A stretch of DNA of 64,000 nucleotides. Source: Sphagnum compactum (lineage: Eukaryota > Bryophyta > Sphagnopsida > Sphagnales). Where the stretch lies: the NCBI GenBank assembly GCA_965153455.1, contig OZ234504.1, positions 930,001 through 994,000 of the forward strand, written 5' to 3'. The notes beneath the pieces were generated by a model. The model worked only from the letters and a program-made list of their open reading frames with translations. It had not been told where the DNA came from and ran no database searches. Each line of letters begins with the position of its first letter. The stretch's first letter is position 1. This document shows positions 35,566-46,778 of this stretch, piece after piece. Both the position numbers and the translations under genes were made by a program.

Positions 35566-38045
35566 TTGGGTGTATTATAAGAGGCTATTTTGGTTGATTG
35601 ATGATCTAAAGAACCTTTTTAATGCAAGATGAATATCAAGCACTTAACCCATGTAGGATCGTGCAAACAATTCAAGATATAACAATATTGGGCATTTTGG
35701 ATAATAAAAAGAAAATCTAGTTACTTTAGACATATGCAACACCTAGTTTAATGAGAAGTCCTTAGTGCCACAAGTAGTGGCATTGTTGTCATTCCTCTCC
35801 CGCAAGTCCCATCCAAAATATATATATTTCACAAAAAAAGTAGGTAACATTTTATTAGGCTCATTTGGTAACCCTCAATCAATGCTTAGTGAAGGTTCAA
35901 CATGAATTAGAATCTAGTGGTCTCATGAATATTGGAATTTAATAACATGATTCCCTGATTTCTAAGGAACCATACCTCTATTGAATGATCTTTTTAATTG
36001 GTGCAACCATCAATTTTCTTTCTAGCTTAGAGTCTTTGCTTGCAACCATGTGCAAAAAATTAGTTTGTTAGTTTTATTACAAAGAATACTAAGGTAAATA
36101 AATTTCAAGGAATACATAAAATTCCGTGTGTGATTGTAGATGACAACACAACAAATAAAACATAGCAAATAGTTGGAAAAAATGAATGGGCGAATTATCT
36201 CAACATAAACAGTAAGCAAAAAAAAAAGATGCAAGTGTTTAGTTGCAACCATCAACATGAGTATTTATGTTGAAACTTCTAATTTGTTTATTAACATTAT
36301 TAGTTTCAATCCAATTGTATATCAATGATATTCAATTAGGGCATTTTGCTTCAAAATGACCATGAAAAGCATTAGCCTTGGTCTTCCTTATGAATTGAAT
36401 GAAAGGAATAAAATGTGTTGGAGCTTTTCCTTTGGAGAAGAAACCAATTCATGAACACAAAAAAATCATGGGTCAAAAAAGTATTCAATATCCAAGGACT
36501 TTTTGTCATTACTTGGGACAATAATTGAGAGGCATTTTGGTTGATCTTTTCCATTATATTAAAAGCTAGGGTTAGGGGATGGACAATATTAGTAGACAAA
36601 AAAGAACAATGTGTTGAGTTCACTCCAATATGAAATTGTTAAAGTGACTATGAAGAACTTGAATTGGTGGGAACCTTTCCCATGGATTCCAATCAACCCA
36701 TAGCTAAGGTTTTGTTTTAGATTATTGATAATCCATAGCTAAGGTTTAGGCCTTGAAAAAGTTTGTGGATTGAGGTGTGCATCACTCTAGCTTGACTCCA
36801 TGAAATGACTTTAGAGGAGTGCAAGTAGTGGGACTGTGAAAGACATTTGGCCAAATTAAACCGTAATCCATGATAACCACCCAAACCAAATAATGAATTT
36901 CAATTTACTTCAAATTCCAAATATATCTCTTTTTCTAGTGTTTCGTTCATCCACTCCACCCTCACTCCTTCAAAATCCAACTTTCTTGCTTGTCACCAAC
37001 CACAAAATCCACAAATCTTCCTTAAACTTTCATTCATTTCAATTCCACACAAAACACCAATTTCATAACCACAAACCAAAAGGGGAAAAATAATACGACC
37101 ACAATGAAACACAACAATGACACTGACTTCTAATTAATTTAAGAAGACACAAGTGAGTCGAGAAGAGTGAAATATGTGGGTTGTTATTTCACAACTATAG
37201 CAAACCCACAACTTTAAAAAAATCTTTGAGTAAATGACTTATAGGTTGTCTTGTGCATCATATAAATATAGAAACCATAACTATGCCCATGGGCTTGAAA
37301 AAATCAATTGAGAAACATGACCTTAAAGATAATGATTCTACTAGTTTGTGGAATCACTTCTTGGGAGCTTTATGATGGAAGCAAAGGGAAAGATGACCTT
37401 GTTGAGCTTGTTATAATGTCAGAAAAATAGAATCTTGTTTTCTGGACCATAGTTACTAAAATAATCAATGAGGAAAGATGCCATTGTTGAGCTTGTGTAT
37501 AGCTTGAAATGAGTATATCAAATGAAAAAATGGATGCATACATTTCACAACTAATTTTTTTAAAAACAAACCCATCATGAGCTTGATTGTTAAGACCCTA
37601 ATTTAAGTAACTACCTTGAAAGAATCTCTTGAGTTTGATTTTATGTCAACCATATGAGATGACTTGAGAAGATTGTAGAAATTGGTTTTTCCTCTGCTTC
37701 CATTGCACAACTAAAGTTTGGTGAATGAGGGCCATGGTGAGCTTTCTTCTAGTTCTTGTTTGTGAAATGACAATAAGACCCTACCAAGCTTGACTCTAAG
37801 CCAAGATTTTTAAAAGAACTCACCGTAGTTAAAAATGTGCAAGCCTGTCATGAAGAAGAAGAAGAAGACATGGAGCTTTGAAAAAATAAGTGGGGAAAGA
37901 ACATGCTTCCATTTGAAAGGTTGTGAATATGTTGGACCACAATTTTTCAAGAATCCAATCCTTCAAATTTCAGTTTGAATTCCCCAAAAATCAATCGTTA
38001 ATTTGCAAATTCCTTGTAATGTTTGATTTTATCATGAAGTCCATT
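35566..38045. other. AT-rich spacer
   Basis: No gene or clear repeat is recognised, apart from short A/T tracts. Confidence 0.45.
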
Positions 38046-38530
38046 TTTCAAACTTGTAAAGGTGCAAGACTAGAATTTGTCATAATTGTACACGGCCAGG
38101 GGCCTTGAGAGTCAAAAAATGAAAACCAACTGAAGTTAATTTTGTTATCTTACACACTTGGAGTACCAAAATTTGTTGAAGTCCAACAAGGATAAAGGAT
38201 ATGACAATGGAGAAATGAAAACTTGATTTAATTTATTTTTCAAGCTTCCAAAGTCACAAGACTCGAATTTGGAAATATTTAACTAAGCAAAGAGCCCAAG
38301 AGTAAAGACAAGAAAATCAAATGAAGTCAACATTTTTGTCTTGCACTTACAAGCCCATAATTTCCCATAGTCCTATAAGCCTCGGGGCCATGATAATGGA
38401 GAAAAAAATATTGAAAGTAATCCATTTTTTAGGCTGCCAAAGTCACAAGAACAAAATTTGGGATGATTAAAATAACCAAAGGGCCCCAAAGTCTGGACAA
38501 GAAAATTAGATCAAAACCTCGACTATTTTG
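38046..38530. repeat. about 190-bp direct repeats, three diverged copies
   Basis: The block 'tttttcaagcttccaaagtc' + 'acaagactcgaatttg' occurs at about 38046, 38234 and 38426. Each copy continues with an 'aaagggccccaaagt' and 'gacaagaaaat' block. Confidence 0.6.
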
Positions 38531-39797
38531 AAAACCTCAAATAATAACTTGCAGTTTTCATGAAAGAACCACTAAATAACCACGGGTATATATGGGTAGT
38601 TCTTTCATTTTTTTTAGTTTTTTCAAAAGGGCGGTTATATATTAGAATCAAGATCAATGAACCAACATATACCTGAGATAATTATCTACACAACACTTTT
38701 CCTTTCATGAATTACAAAACATTTACATGATTTGAACTCATCCCAAAACCAACTAAAAAAACAATGCAACAATAAGGACTTGAAAAGAAACCATTTAAGG
38801 TTACAAAAGTACCGAACTAAATTCTTTCATCTACAATTTAGGTCACATACAAGTAGCACGCTTTTGTTCAATGTCCTCGATTTAACATAGGCCCTATCAC
38901 GAAGATTTAGCCTTGAAAGGAAGTCCTCTAACCAACTTTGGAACTCACCTTCCAAGTCCTAACATAAGCCCTATCACAAATATTTAACCTTGAAAGGAAG
39001 TTTTCTGACCAACTTTGGAACCCGCCTTCCAAGTCTTTTAATTTCAAGACACTATGTCACCAAAAACAAGGTTCACAAAACATCATCCACCTAAAACTTT
39101 AGAGGACATGATCACAATTGCAAAACCACAAGTAAATAGAAGCATAAACATTTCAGGCTGTTTTTTTATTACATTGATTGACCCAAGATGAATAATTTTT
39201 TCCCATACAAACTGCATTTACACATCACTATTGTTGTATTCTACAAGTTAATCCTACAGTTGAAAAAATTTATAAAAATGCTCGTGGATCAGTCCGGTCA
39301 ATGTTCAAGTATCATTTATGAGCTCTTAATTAAGATGCATGTGCAGATTGGAAAACTCCAAATTCCTTGCAAAACCCCAACTCACATACCCATTTTATTA
39401 TGTCTTGCAAATTACCAACATGGTTTATCTTTGACATAAGGCTTTTCACCATTCAAAAGAAGGACAAACATCAATTAGAATTGTGGAAGTTCACATCAAA
39501 GTTCCTTGAACTCTCACAACCCATAGAAAACAACAATTTGTTCCATCCTTAGGGATACCATGTAGTTTGCAAAATGCAAAACCTTGGCACAAACAAACAA
39601 TGCATGACCTAAAGCTCAAGATTGCCTTCTTAGGTCATCCTCTCCTAGCATTTCCCTTCTTTTCATTCATGTTGGTTACATGATTCTCTATGAACTATTA
39701 GGTGCAACAAAAGATCAACCAAAAGACAAAAGCTAATAACACAACAATATCTAATTATCAACATAAAGAGTCTGATCAAAATATTTAAAACACCAAA
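38531..39797. other. AT-rich spacer with a short duplicated block
   Basis: A stretch near 38886-38965 ('cataggccctatcacgaaga' + 'tttagccttgaaaggaagt') is repeated at 38962-39030. No gene is seen. Confidence 0.45.
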
Positions 39798-40110
39798 AAC
39801 ACCTCCAACACCTTCACTTAACCACATATGTGGAATTTCAAAATAGACTTTTTTAGTAACATTGAAGAACAAACCAACAACAAGCACCAAAAGCACCCCC
39901 AACACCTTCACACTCAGCCACATATGTAGAGTTTTAAAGTAGACACCCTTAATAGCATTAAAGAACAGACTGACAACAAGCACCAACAACGCCTCCAACA
40001 CCTTCACTTGGCCACATATGTAGAGTTTTAAAGTATACACCCTTAATACCATTGAAGAATAGACCAACCACAAGCACCGTTTTCCATAACTCCACAAAGA
40101 TCACAATCGA
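39798..40110 (-). repeat. 96-bp (32-codon) tandem repeat, three copies
   Basis: Anchors 'acaccttcac' fall at 39808, 39902 and 39998. Because the period is close to 96, the minus strand keeps a hydrophobic repeat open for much of its length (GLFFN.IKGVYFKTLHMW). Frame slips between units break it. It lies just downstream of the kinase pseudogene. No known domain is recognised. Confidence 0.65.
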
Positions 40111-40418
40111 AATGCACACCACACAACCACAAAAAACAACAACATTCTTAGCCAAATTTGACATTATTCCACGCACATCTTTCGTTTCCATCCGTTAGAT
40201 AACACCTACAACATAACACAAAATAAACAAACAAATAGTTCAACCTAACACAAAATGAAACCATCATGTGTGCACAAACACTTAAAGATGATCAACAATT
40301 ATCAAACTATGGTTGATAGCTCTTTTACTTGTAAACTGACATAAATTGTCAAGGTTTGTAATATCTAGATTCCCATTGCTTCTCTATCGACATTTTGAAA
40401 TGAGGTTTTGAAACAAGG

Positions 40419-41275
40419 TTAGGGTTCCAGGTCTTTAAATTTTAATTGTTGTTCTATCCTTTCAAAGCTAGGCCTTTCTGAAGGATCATGATGCCAACAT
40501 TGAAGCAACAATGCTCGTGTCGAAAAATCAATATCGTTTGACTCCAATTTGTCTCCATTGGGAACCCTGGAATAATTAGACTTTGCATGACTTTTAAAAA
40601 GGATTTGTCCCGTGAGAACCTCGTAGTAGGCCAAAGCATAGTTGTAAATGTCTACCATTTTTGTGAAGGTGTCTGATGTGATGTTGCCATTTTGTAAAGC
40701 GAGTATAATTTCAAGAGTTCGCCCAAAACCAATGCCTACAACATCAATGAAACATTCAAAACCCACAACCACACAACGAACGGATTGCATGTAAGCATTT
40801 ATGTTGTGTAAGGCAACATCATCATTCGTAATACTTTTAAATGAAAACGTTGGATGCTTTGAGGTCTCGGTGAAAAATTTCGCGCCTATGCATATTTTGC
40901 ATGGATCTTTTATAATCTCAAATAGATTTTTTTGGCCAAAACTGTTGTGAAAGGTGGGCTTTGGTTGTCGTCTCATAACATCCTCATATCAATGAGCTTG
41001 CGTAGATCACCCCAATATTTCATCAACTGAAAAACAAACCTTCCATCCTCCAACAAAAGCCCACCCCATATGAAACAAATGTTGTCTGCCATTTTCAAGT
41101 TGTCCACGGAGTAGATATTGCTTGTATCTTCAAGCATTCCATGGGGCCATTGCTTCTGTAAGTCTCGCAAGGAAACCCCTATTTAAACACCTTCCACACA
41201 CTTGAATCTACCATAGTTTGAATCTATCAATTTAAAGATTTCAGCTTGGCCTCCTTCAGAAATCTTCCTACCCAA
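40419..41275 (-). pseudogene. protein kinase pseudogene (moss-type, DFE variant)
   Basis: Reading the minus strand from 41275: a glycine-loop segment GRKISEGGQAEIF; a frame slip; SLRDLQKQWPHGML; YWGDLRKLIDMRM; a frameshift at about 40975; a degraded catalytic loop where HRD is expected (ALHNINAYMQ); an activation-loop remnant VVGFECFIDVVGIGFGRTLEI; the alphaF segment MVDIYNYALAYYEVLTGQ; and the C-terminal CWHHDPSERPSFERI. The catalytic Asp of HRD and that of DFG/DFE are both lost, so it cannot be an active kinase. The order and wording match an expanded bryophyte/lycophyte kinase group as I remember it; that family assignment is from memory. Confidence 0.75.
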
Positions 41276-42330
41276 TCTAGCATATTAAGTATGGTCATCT
41301 TGAAGAAAAAAGTTACCGCATTGGGGTGTCCTCACAATGTTTCAAAAATTTCCTTGTTCATGACTAAATCAATTGTTGAATATTTTATACTTACTTTCCA
41401 TCATCATCTAATTGCTACTCACTCTAGTGGACTTTGGAAGATTCAATTTCATTCTTGATTTTGCTTCCAAACTTACTCTTTTAGTGCACCATGTCCCAAA
41501 TACAGTTAAAAACACATACGGGAGGATCACCTTCCACAGATGATCCTAATATATACTAAGGTTGTGTGAAGCTCCTTGGCCTTTAGATTGTTGAAGGTAC
41601 CACCACTTGCTGAATCGATTGCGGCTACAAGTTCCCAAGTCCTAAGTGTATTGGTGGTTGATTATTGTGCAGTCAAAATTCCATCTTCACCCATGTTTAA
41701 CATCATTGCAATTGTGGATTGCCTTGTTATGTCGTCAATGATTCAATAAGGCAATTGTAGACTACCGACTCTATTTTCACAAAAACAATAATATCTCATC
41801 AAAATTGGTCACAACGTGGAATAGAAACATCAAAATCACGAGTTTATGCTGCAAACCACAATCCAATTATACCATTCCCTTCAAAAACTACCTCTACACA
41901 ACATCATTGAGAAGGGGTAATCGTAGGCCTCTAATTTTGAATGTTGTATATTTTATTTATATATATTGTCCATGAAATGGTCCATGAAAAGAAGCAACAA
42001 GATTTAAACCTCATAGCTGATGTATTGGAATGGCAAACAATTGAAGAGATAATACAACGCACTTGACAAGAAGAAGGAGCTAGCTAAATCAAGATGATTT
42101 TGCATATGACATCCAAGTTGATAACCCATACATCACCACTAAATTACATACATGGATGTATACATAAATGAAGGAAAGGGGCACCTAAGAATGAATTCTA
42201 GATAGGCTTGCTTTTCAAGCAAAACATGTGATAAAACAAAAATAAAACCTTTGTTGCAAATGTTTGGCATGTTGTACCAACTCCCAGACCATTCGTAATC
42301 ATTCATTCAATATGCAATTTTATGGACATA
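41276..42330. other. spacer between kinase pseudogene and foldback
   Basis: No further feature could be supported. Confidence 0.4.
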
Positions 42331-43675
42331 CTAAGCACTGTTGGAGATGTTCTTATAGCCCAAAGGTCATGGGTTCAAACCTTTTCCTAAATTTTCTTTT
42401 TCATTCACAAACAAGACAAATGGCAATGAATTGCCCTTGAGCAATTTTTTTAAATTAGTTGCCCAAGACCAATTTGTTTGAAGAGAACCATGTTCCCAAG
42501 GAAAGAAAAGCTTAGGTTGCCTCAGGGAACAATCATGTTTTTGAGGGAGAAAAATGTTTAAGTTGCTCCTTGAGGAACAACCATGTTTCCAAAGGAACAA
42601 AGGTTTAAGTTGCCTTAGGGAGTAACCATGTTCTCAGGGAAGAAAGGGGCTCAAGTTTCTCCCCGGGGGAACATAGTTGCTCCCTAGGGCACTCGGAGTA
42701 ATGAAATTTCCTTGGGGAAGGGCCCAAATTCCCTAGAAAAACATATGTTCTAAATTGTTTTGCAATCACGACCATTTAATGTTTGTTTTTATATGGGCTT
42801 GCAACATATCATTTGAAAACTCTCGAAGAGATATACAACTTTGTAATTGGAAGCATTTCAATTAGAATTTATATGAAAAGTTACAATCACACAAAATTTC
42901 AAACGCATTTGCTCCCTACGGTACCCTAGGACCTTTCTCCTTGAGGGACATGGTTGCTCCCTGGGGCAATTTAAGCCCTTGCTGCCCCAGGGCACATGGC
43001 TGGCCCTAGGGGAGAAGGGCTTAAGTTGCCCTAGGGAGGAACCATGTTCCCTAAGGAACAAATGTGTTCGAAACTTTGTGTGATCGTAATTTTTTCATAT
43101 GAATTTGGATTAAAGTGCTTTCAATTACAAAGTTGTAGTTTTCTTCAATAGCTTCCCAATTATAAGTCGCAAGCCCATATAAAAATGAATATGAAATGGT
43201 TGTGATTGCAAAACAATTCAAAACATATGTTTCTCTAGGAAATTGGGCCTTTCATCAAGGAAATTTCATTATTCCTCAGGGAAGGTGTTTTTTTCCCCGA
43301 AGAACTTGGGCTATTCCCAAAGGAAAATTCATTGCTCCCTGGGGAAGTTGTTTTTTTCCCCATGGAACTTTTCTTACTCCTTGTGCAAGTTTTTTTTTGG
43401 GTATTTCTTTTGTTCCCTAAGGAACTTTTTTATTCCCTGAGAATTTCATTTTTCTCCACGGGGAACTAACATTATCCCTTTGGGCAACATGCTTGGGATT
43501 AACATTTAGTCTTCTTTTCCCCAAGGAATTTGCTTCCTAAGGGCAATTAACTTAAAAAATTTATTAATGTCTATGTATTTTTTCATCCATTTTGTTTATT
43601 GGCAAAAACAATTGGGAAAAGGATTGAACCTTGCACCTTTGGGTTGAAGGCAAGATTCTAACCACTAAATCACTT
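42331..43675. mobile_element. 1.35-kb foldback: two SINE-like copies with tRNA-type heads, tail to tail
   Basis: The left arm (about 42331-42920) is the inverse of the right arm (about 43040-43675), around a spacer of about 120 bp. The inner arm (42735-42920 vs 43040-43240) is nearly identical; the outer part is more diverged but alignable. Each outer end looks like a tRNA-type Pol III promoter facing inward. Left, plus strand: A-box-like AAGCACTGTTGG at 42333-42344 and B-box GGTTCAAACC at 42372-42381. Right, minus strand: A-box-like TGATTTAGTGG at about 43672-43662 and B-box GGTTCAATCC at 43630-43621. The body is built of repeated 'ttccctaggggaac'-type motifs. The element has no coding capacity. 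Confidence 0.65.
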
Positions 43676-46600
43676 TTTTTTCTTTGAAATTGTTGTGTAA
43701 GAAAGATACTTACAACTTTATTCATTGTGCATGTATAATAATAAAAAAATTGTTTTTTTTTCATGTTGGGCATTGCATTACAAATGCATCAAGCCCAATG
43801 CCGCATTTAACTCGTTGCCACTATTTAGTGTTTGCCTTACCAATGGTGCTTTTCATTACTATTCTACATATAAACTTGCTACATCAAGATTTGAGTGTTA
43901 AAGCATTTGAAGTTCATCATTATGTTTCAAAAGTTGCAGATGTTTGGGTCCCATCTTGTGTCATAATTCATCATTTCAAGAGTACACCAAATTTTTTATT
44001 TTAGGAACAATTAAAGAATTACATGATAGTGATAGGATTGTGAGAGTGGAAATGTCATGTGGAAATCCAAACCAATGCAAATTGGGTTTTGATTAGTGAT
44101 GAAATAGATATAGTCTTGTGTGGAGTGATTTTAACATAGATAGATCAAGTCAATTATGTACAATTTGAGAGAATTTAATTCCTTTTAATACAAAATTTGA
44201 AAAACCTCAAAATTCCAAGTAGTGGATTTTGTAATGAAAATTATTGCATGGTGTAAGGTCAATTTTGGTAAAATTGTGAATCTTCAAAGAATGGATCAAC
44301 CTTTTTTTAGGAGAGAACATAAGGATGTAACATATTATTGTGAAGCCATTGAGATGGCCCAACAAATTTTTGAGTTCTAATTAATGCTAACAAACTATTC
44401 AAATAACAAAAATAAATTGAAGGTGAAAGCTAATTTTTTTTTTAAAAAGTTCAACCCAACTCCTTTAGAATGGGCAACATTAAGAGCTTTGAGTGCTTGA
44501 GTTCAATGTGATTAATGAAGATGAAATATGTATGAAGTTTGAATCGGTCAAGTAGGTTCTACTTGGGAAGATTGGAAAAAATCTTTCATAGGGGTCACAT
44601 TTTTAAATATAAGGTTCTTATTAAGGTTGCACCCTAAAATTTGTGACATATGTTTCAAATAAAATTTCATCAATATTCAAATACCTTGCAAACCAATAGA
44701 AAATATTTAACAAGGATGTTTGGTGTGATGTTAAAGATCCCATTTTAGCTTTTGTACGAAGAACAACATGGGCAACCATGAAAATGCAAATAATTACTTT
44801 AAATGTGACTTTTCTCCAAAAAAAATCATAAAGAGGTGCAAAGGCATAAGGAGGTGCAAAGGCAAGGCTTGAACACACTACTCCAAGCTCATCAACGACA
44901 CTTTTGAGAGATTATTTGTGTAAAACATAAGGGCACAATGCCATAGATTGTTTTATGAATGGAGAAGCTAATTTGAAATGTGACAACATGTGCAAGATTA
45001 ACAAATGTATGTGATGAAATACACACACATTGTGGTATATATGGACACTTGGAGGATATCAATGATTCTTTTAAACCTTCGTAAGATTTGACCCCATGGT
45101 TCTTTGAAAAAAATGAGAACCACCCAATGATGAGAACCACCCAACATTGGTAATTTACATGAACTTACCTCTCACAATCGACATTTTATGTTGAAATGTT
45201 TAATTTTTTCAACCAAAGGGGTTCAACAACCCCATTTTTACTATTTCAGAATTTCAACATTTAAGTTTAAGTATAGAAGAATGTCTACTAACATTTTGAG
45301 ACAAACAATGATAATCTAATGATTTGAATAATCATTTGTTAGTTGGCAGTTGATATGTAATTTTTCAACAATACTTCTTTTGAATTTTTTTCCACCTTTC
45401 CCTCTTTGAAATTAATTAACATTGAACCATTTGGTAACTATAGTATATTGCTTTCACTTTGTTTCACAAGTTTCATTGTCAGATTATGTACATTGAAATG
45501 TGGGGCCATTACATAATTGGCATTGTTCACTTATGTATCTATCTACCAATGACATGTTTGTGAACATTCTAATAATTTATCAAAGGACAAGCATAAACAA
45601 AATATAAGGAAACTAAGGTCATGCAAAAAAATGTTTAAATTAAGTTGAGTAGCATAGACATTTAGTGTACATTAAGAGGCATTTGGTTAATTATTTTCTA
45701 AATGGTAATCACTAGATTGTGACAAAACTTACTCAACAATAGTAATGGATATCATTTTATATCTTAGATAGTTGAAGATAATTTTGGGAAATGATTTTTG
45801 AAGTTTGTTGCCAAATTGGAGTGAAGAATAAATATATTGAAATTAAGATTTTTTAACTTGTTGGTGGGACAATTGATGTTTGTGATTTGAAAGAAATTGT
45901 CATTTCACAAGATGAAAATTTCAAAATATACCATTTAGTTTTAGTTTATTCATGTACAACATTTGTTGCCATGTGCTCATTTTGAACTTTGACATGATGT
46001 TAATTGAAATCTTACAATCTTAAAACAAAAAGCCACAACATTGAGCTTGTGACTACAACTATCGCAACGCTTGACAATCAAGGCTTGAAATAATATGATC
46101 TCAAATTAATAACTAATTTGAAGGCTTGGTACATCAAAAGTGTTGAAAGGAAATTCCCCAACTAGATTGCATGAGAGATTGTAGTTCAAAAGAAAGCCCC
46201 ATAACACCGATGATGCCAAGAAAACCCTTCTTTCTAATGGGGGAAAATGTTGTGACCCAAACCTTGAGCTTTGCAAACAAGCTCCAAGGAAAACAAGAAA
46301 TTGAGTTGAAACGATTCTAAGACATGGCAAGGACCTATAACAGTGGAATGTTGACACACCATATATGTCAAAACCATGCAAAAGAGAATTCCTTTTGGTG
46401 ATGTCCAAGAGAAAAACAATGGAATCTATATTTTGTGTCATGATCCAAACAACGCAATCCTTGTTTCTAAGCTAAACCCAACAAGAGTGTTTCCTAACCC
46501 AACTTAGGGGACGAATATTAAGAACCCTAATTTGTATCATTGTACATTCAAATTGCTAGATCTATGGATTGTCACACTCAACTTTATGTCCTACTTATGT

Positions 46601-46778
46601 CCGGGGGCTGTCCATAGCTTTTGTTCTTGGAGCAAGCCAATGTGAATCATTGTCCTTCAACTAATGCTTACATTGTTGAATGTGATTGCCTCCTTTGTTG
46701 CACATGCCTCCCCAATGGAAGTTGTCAAATAGAAGTGAGGAATTGCAATTATTGAAATTGATTAGCACGGTTTGTGAG
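43676..46778. other. AT-rich spacer with decayed sequence
   Basis: No intact gene is seen. On the plus strand near 44291-44377 a readable stretch (MDQPFFRREHKDVTYYCEAI) looks like former coding DNA of an unknown element, broken on both sides. A 15-bp direct repeat 'atgagaaccacccaa' occurs at 45112 and 45130. Confidence 0.35.

Noticed and set aside
43608-43675. A complete tRNA gene
   Set aside because: A and B boxes are present, but the acceptor and anticodon stems do not pair properly; it is better explained as the head of a SINE-like element.
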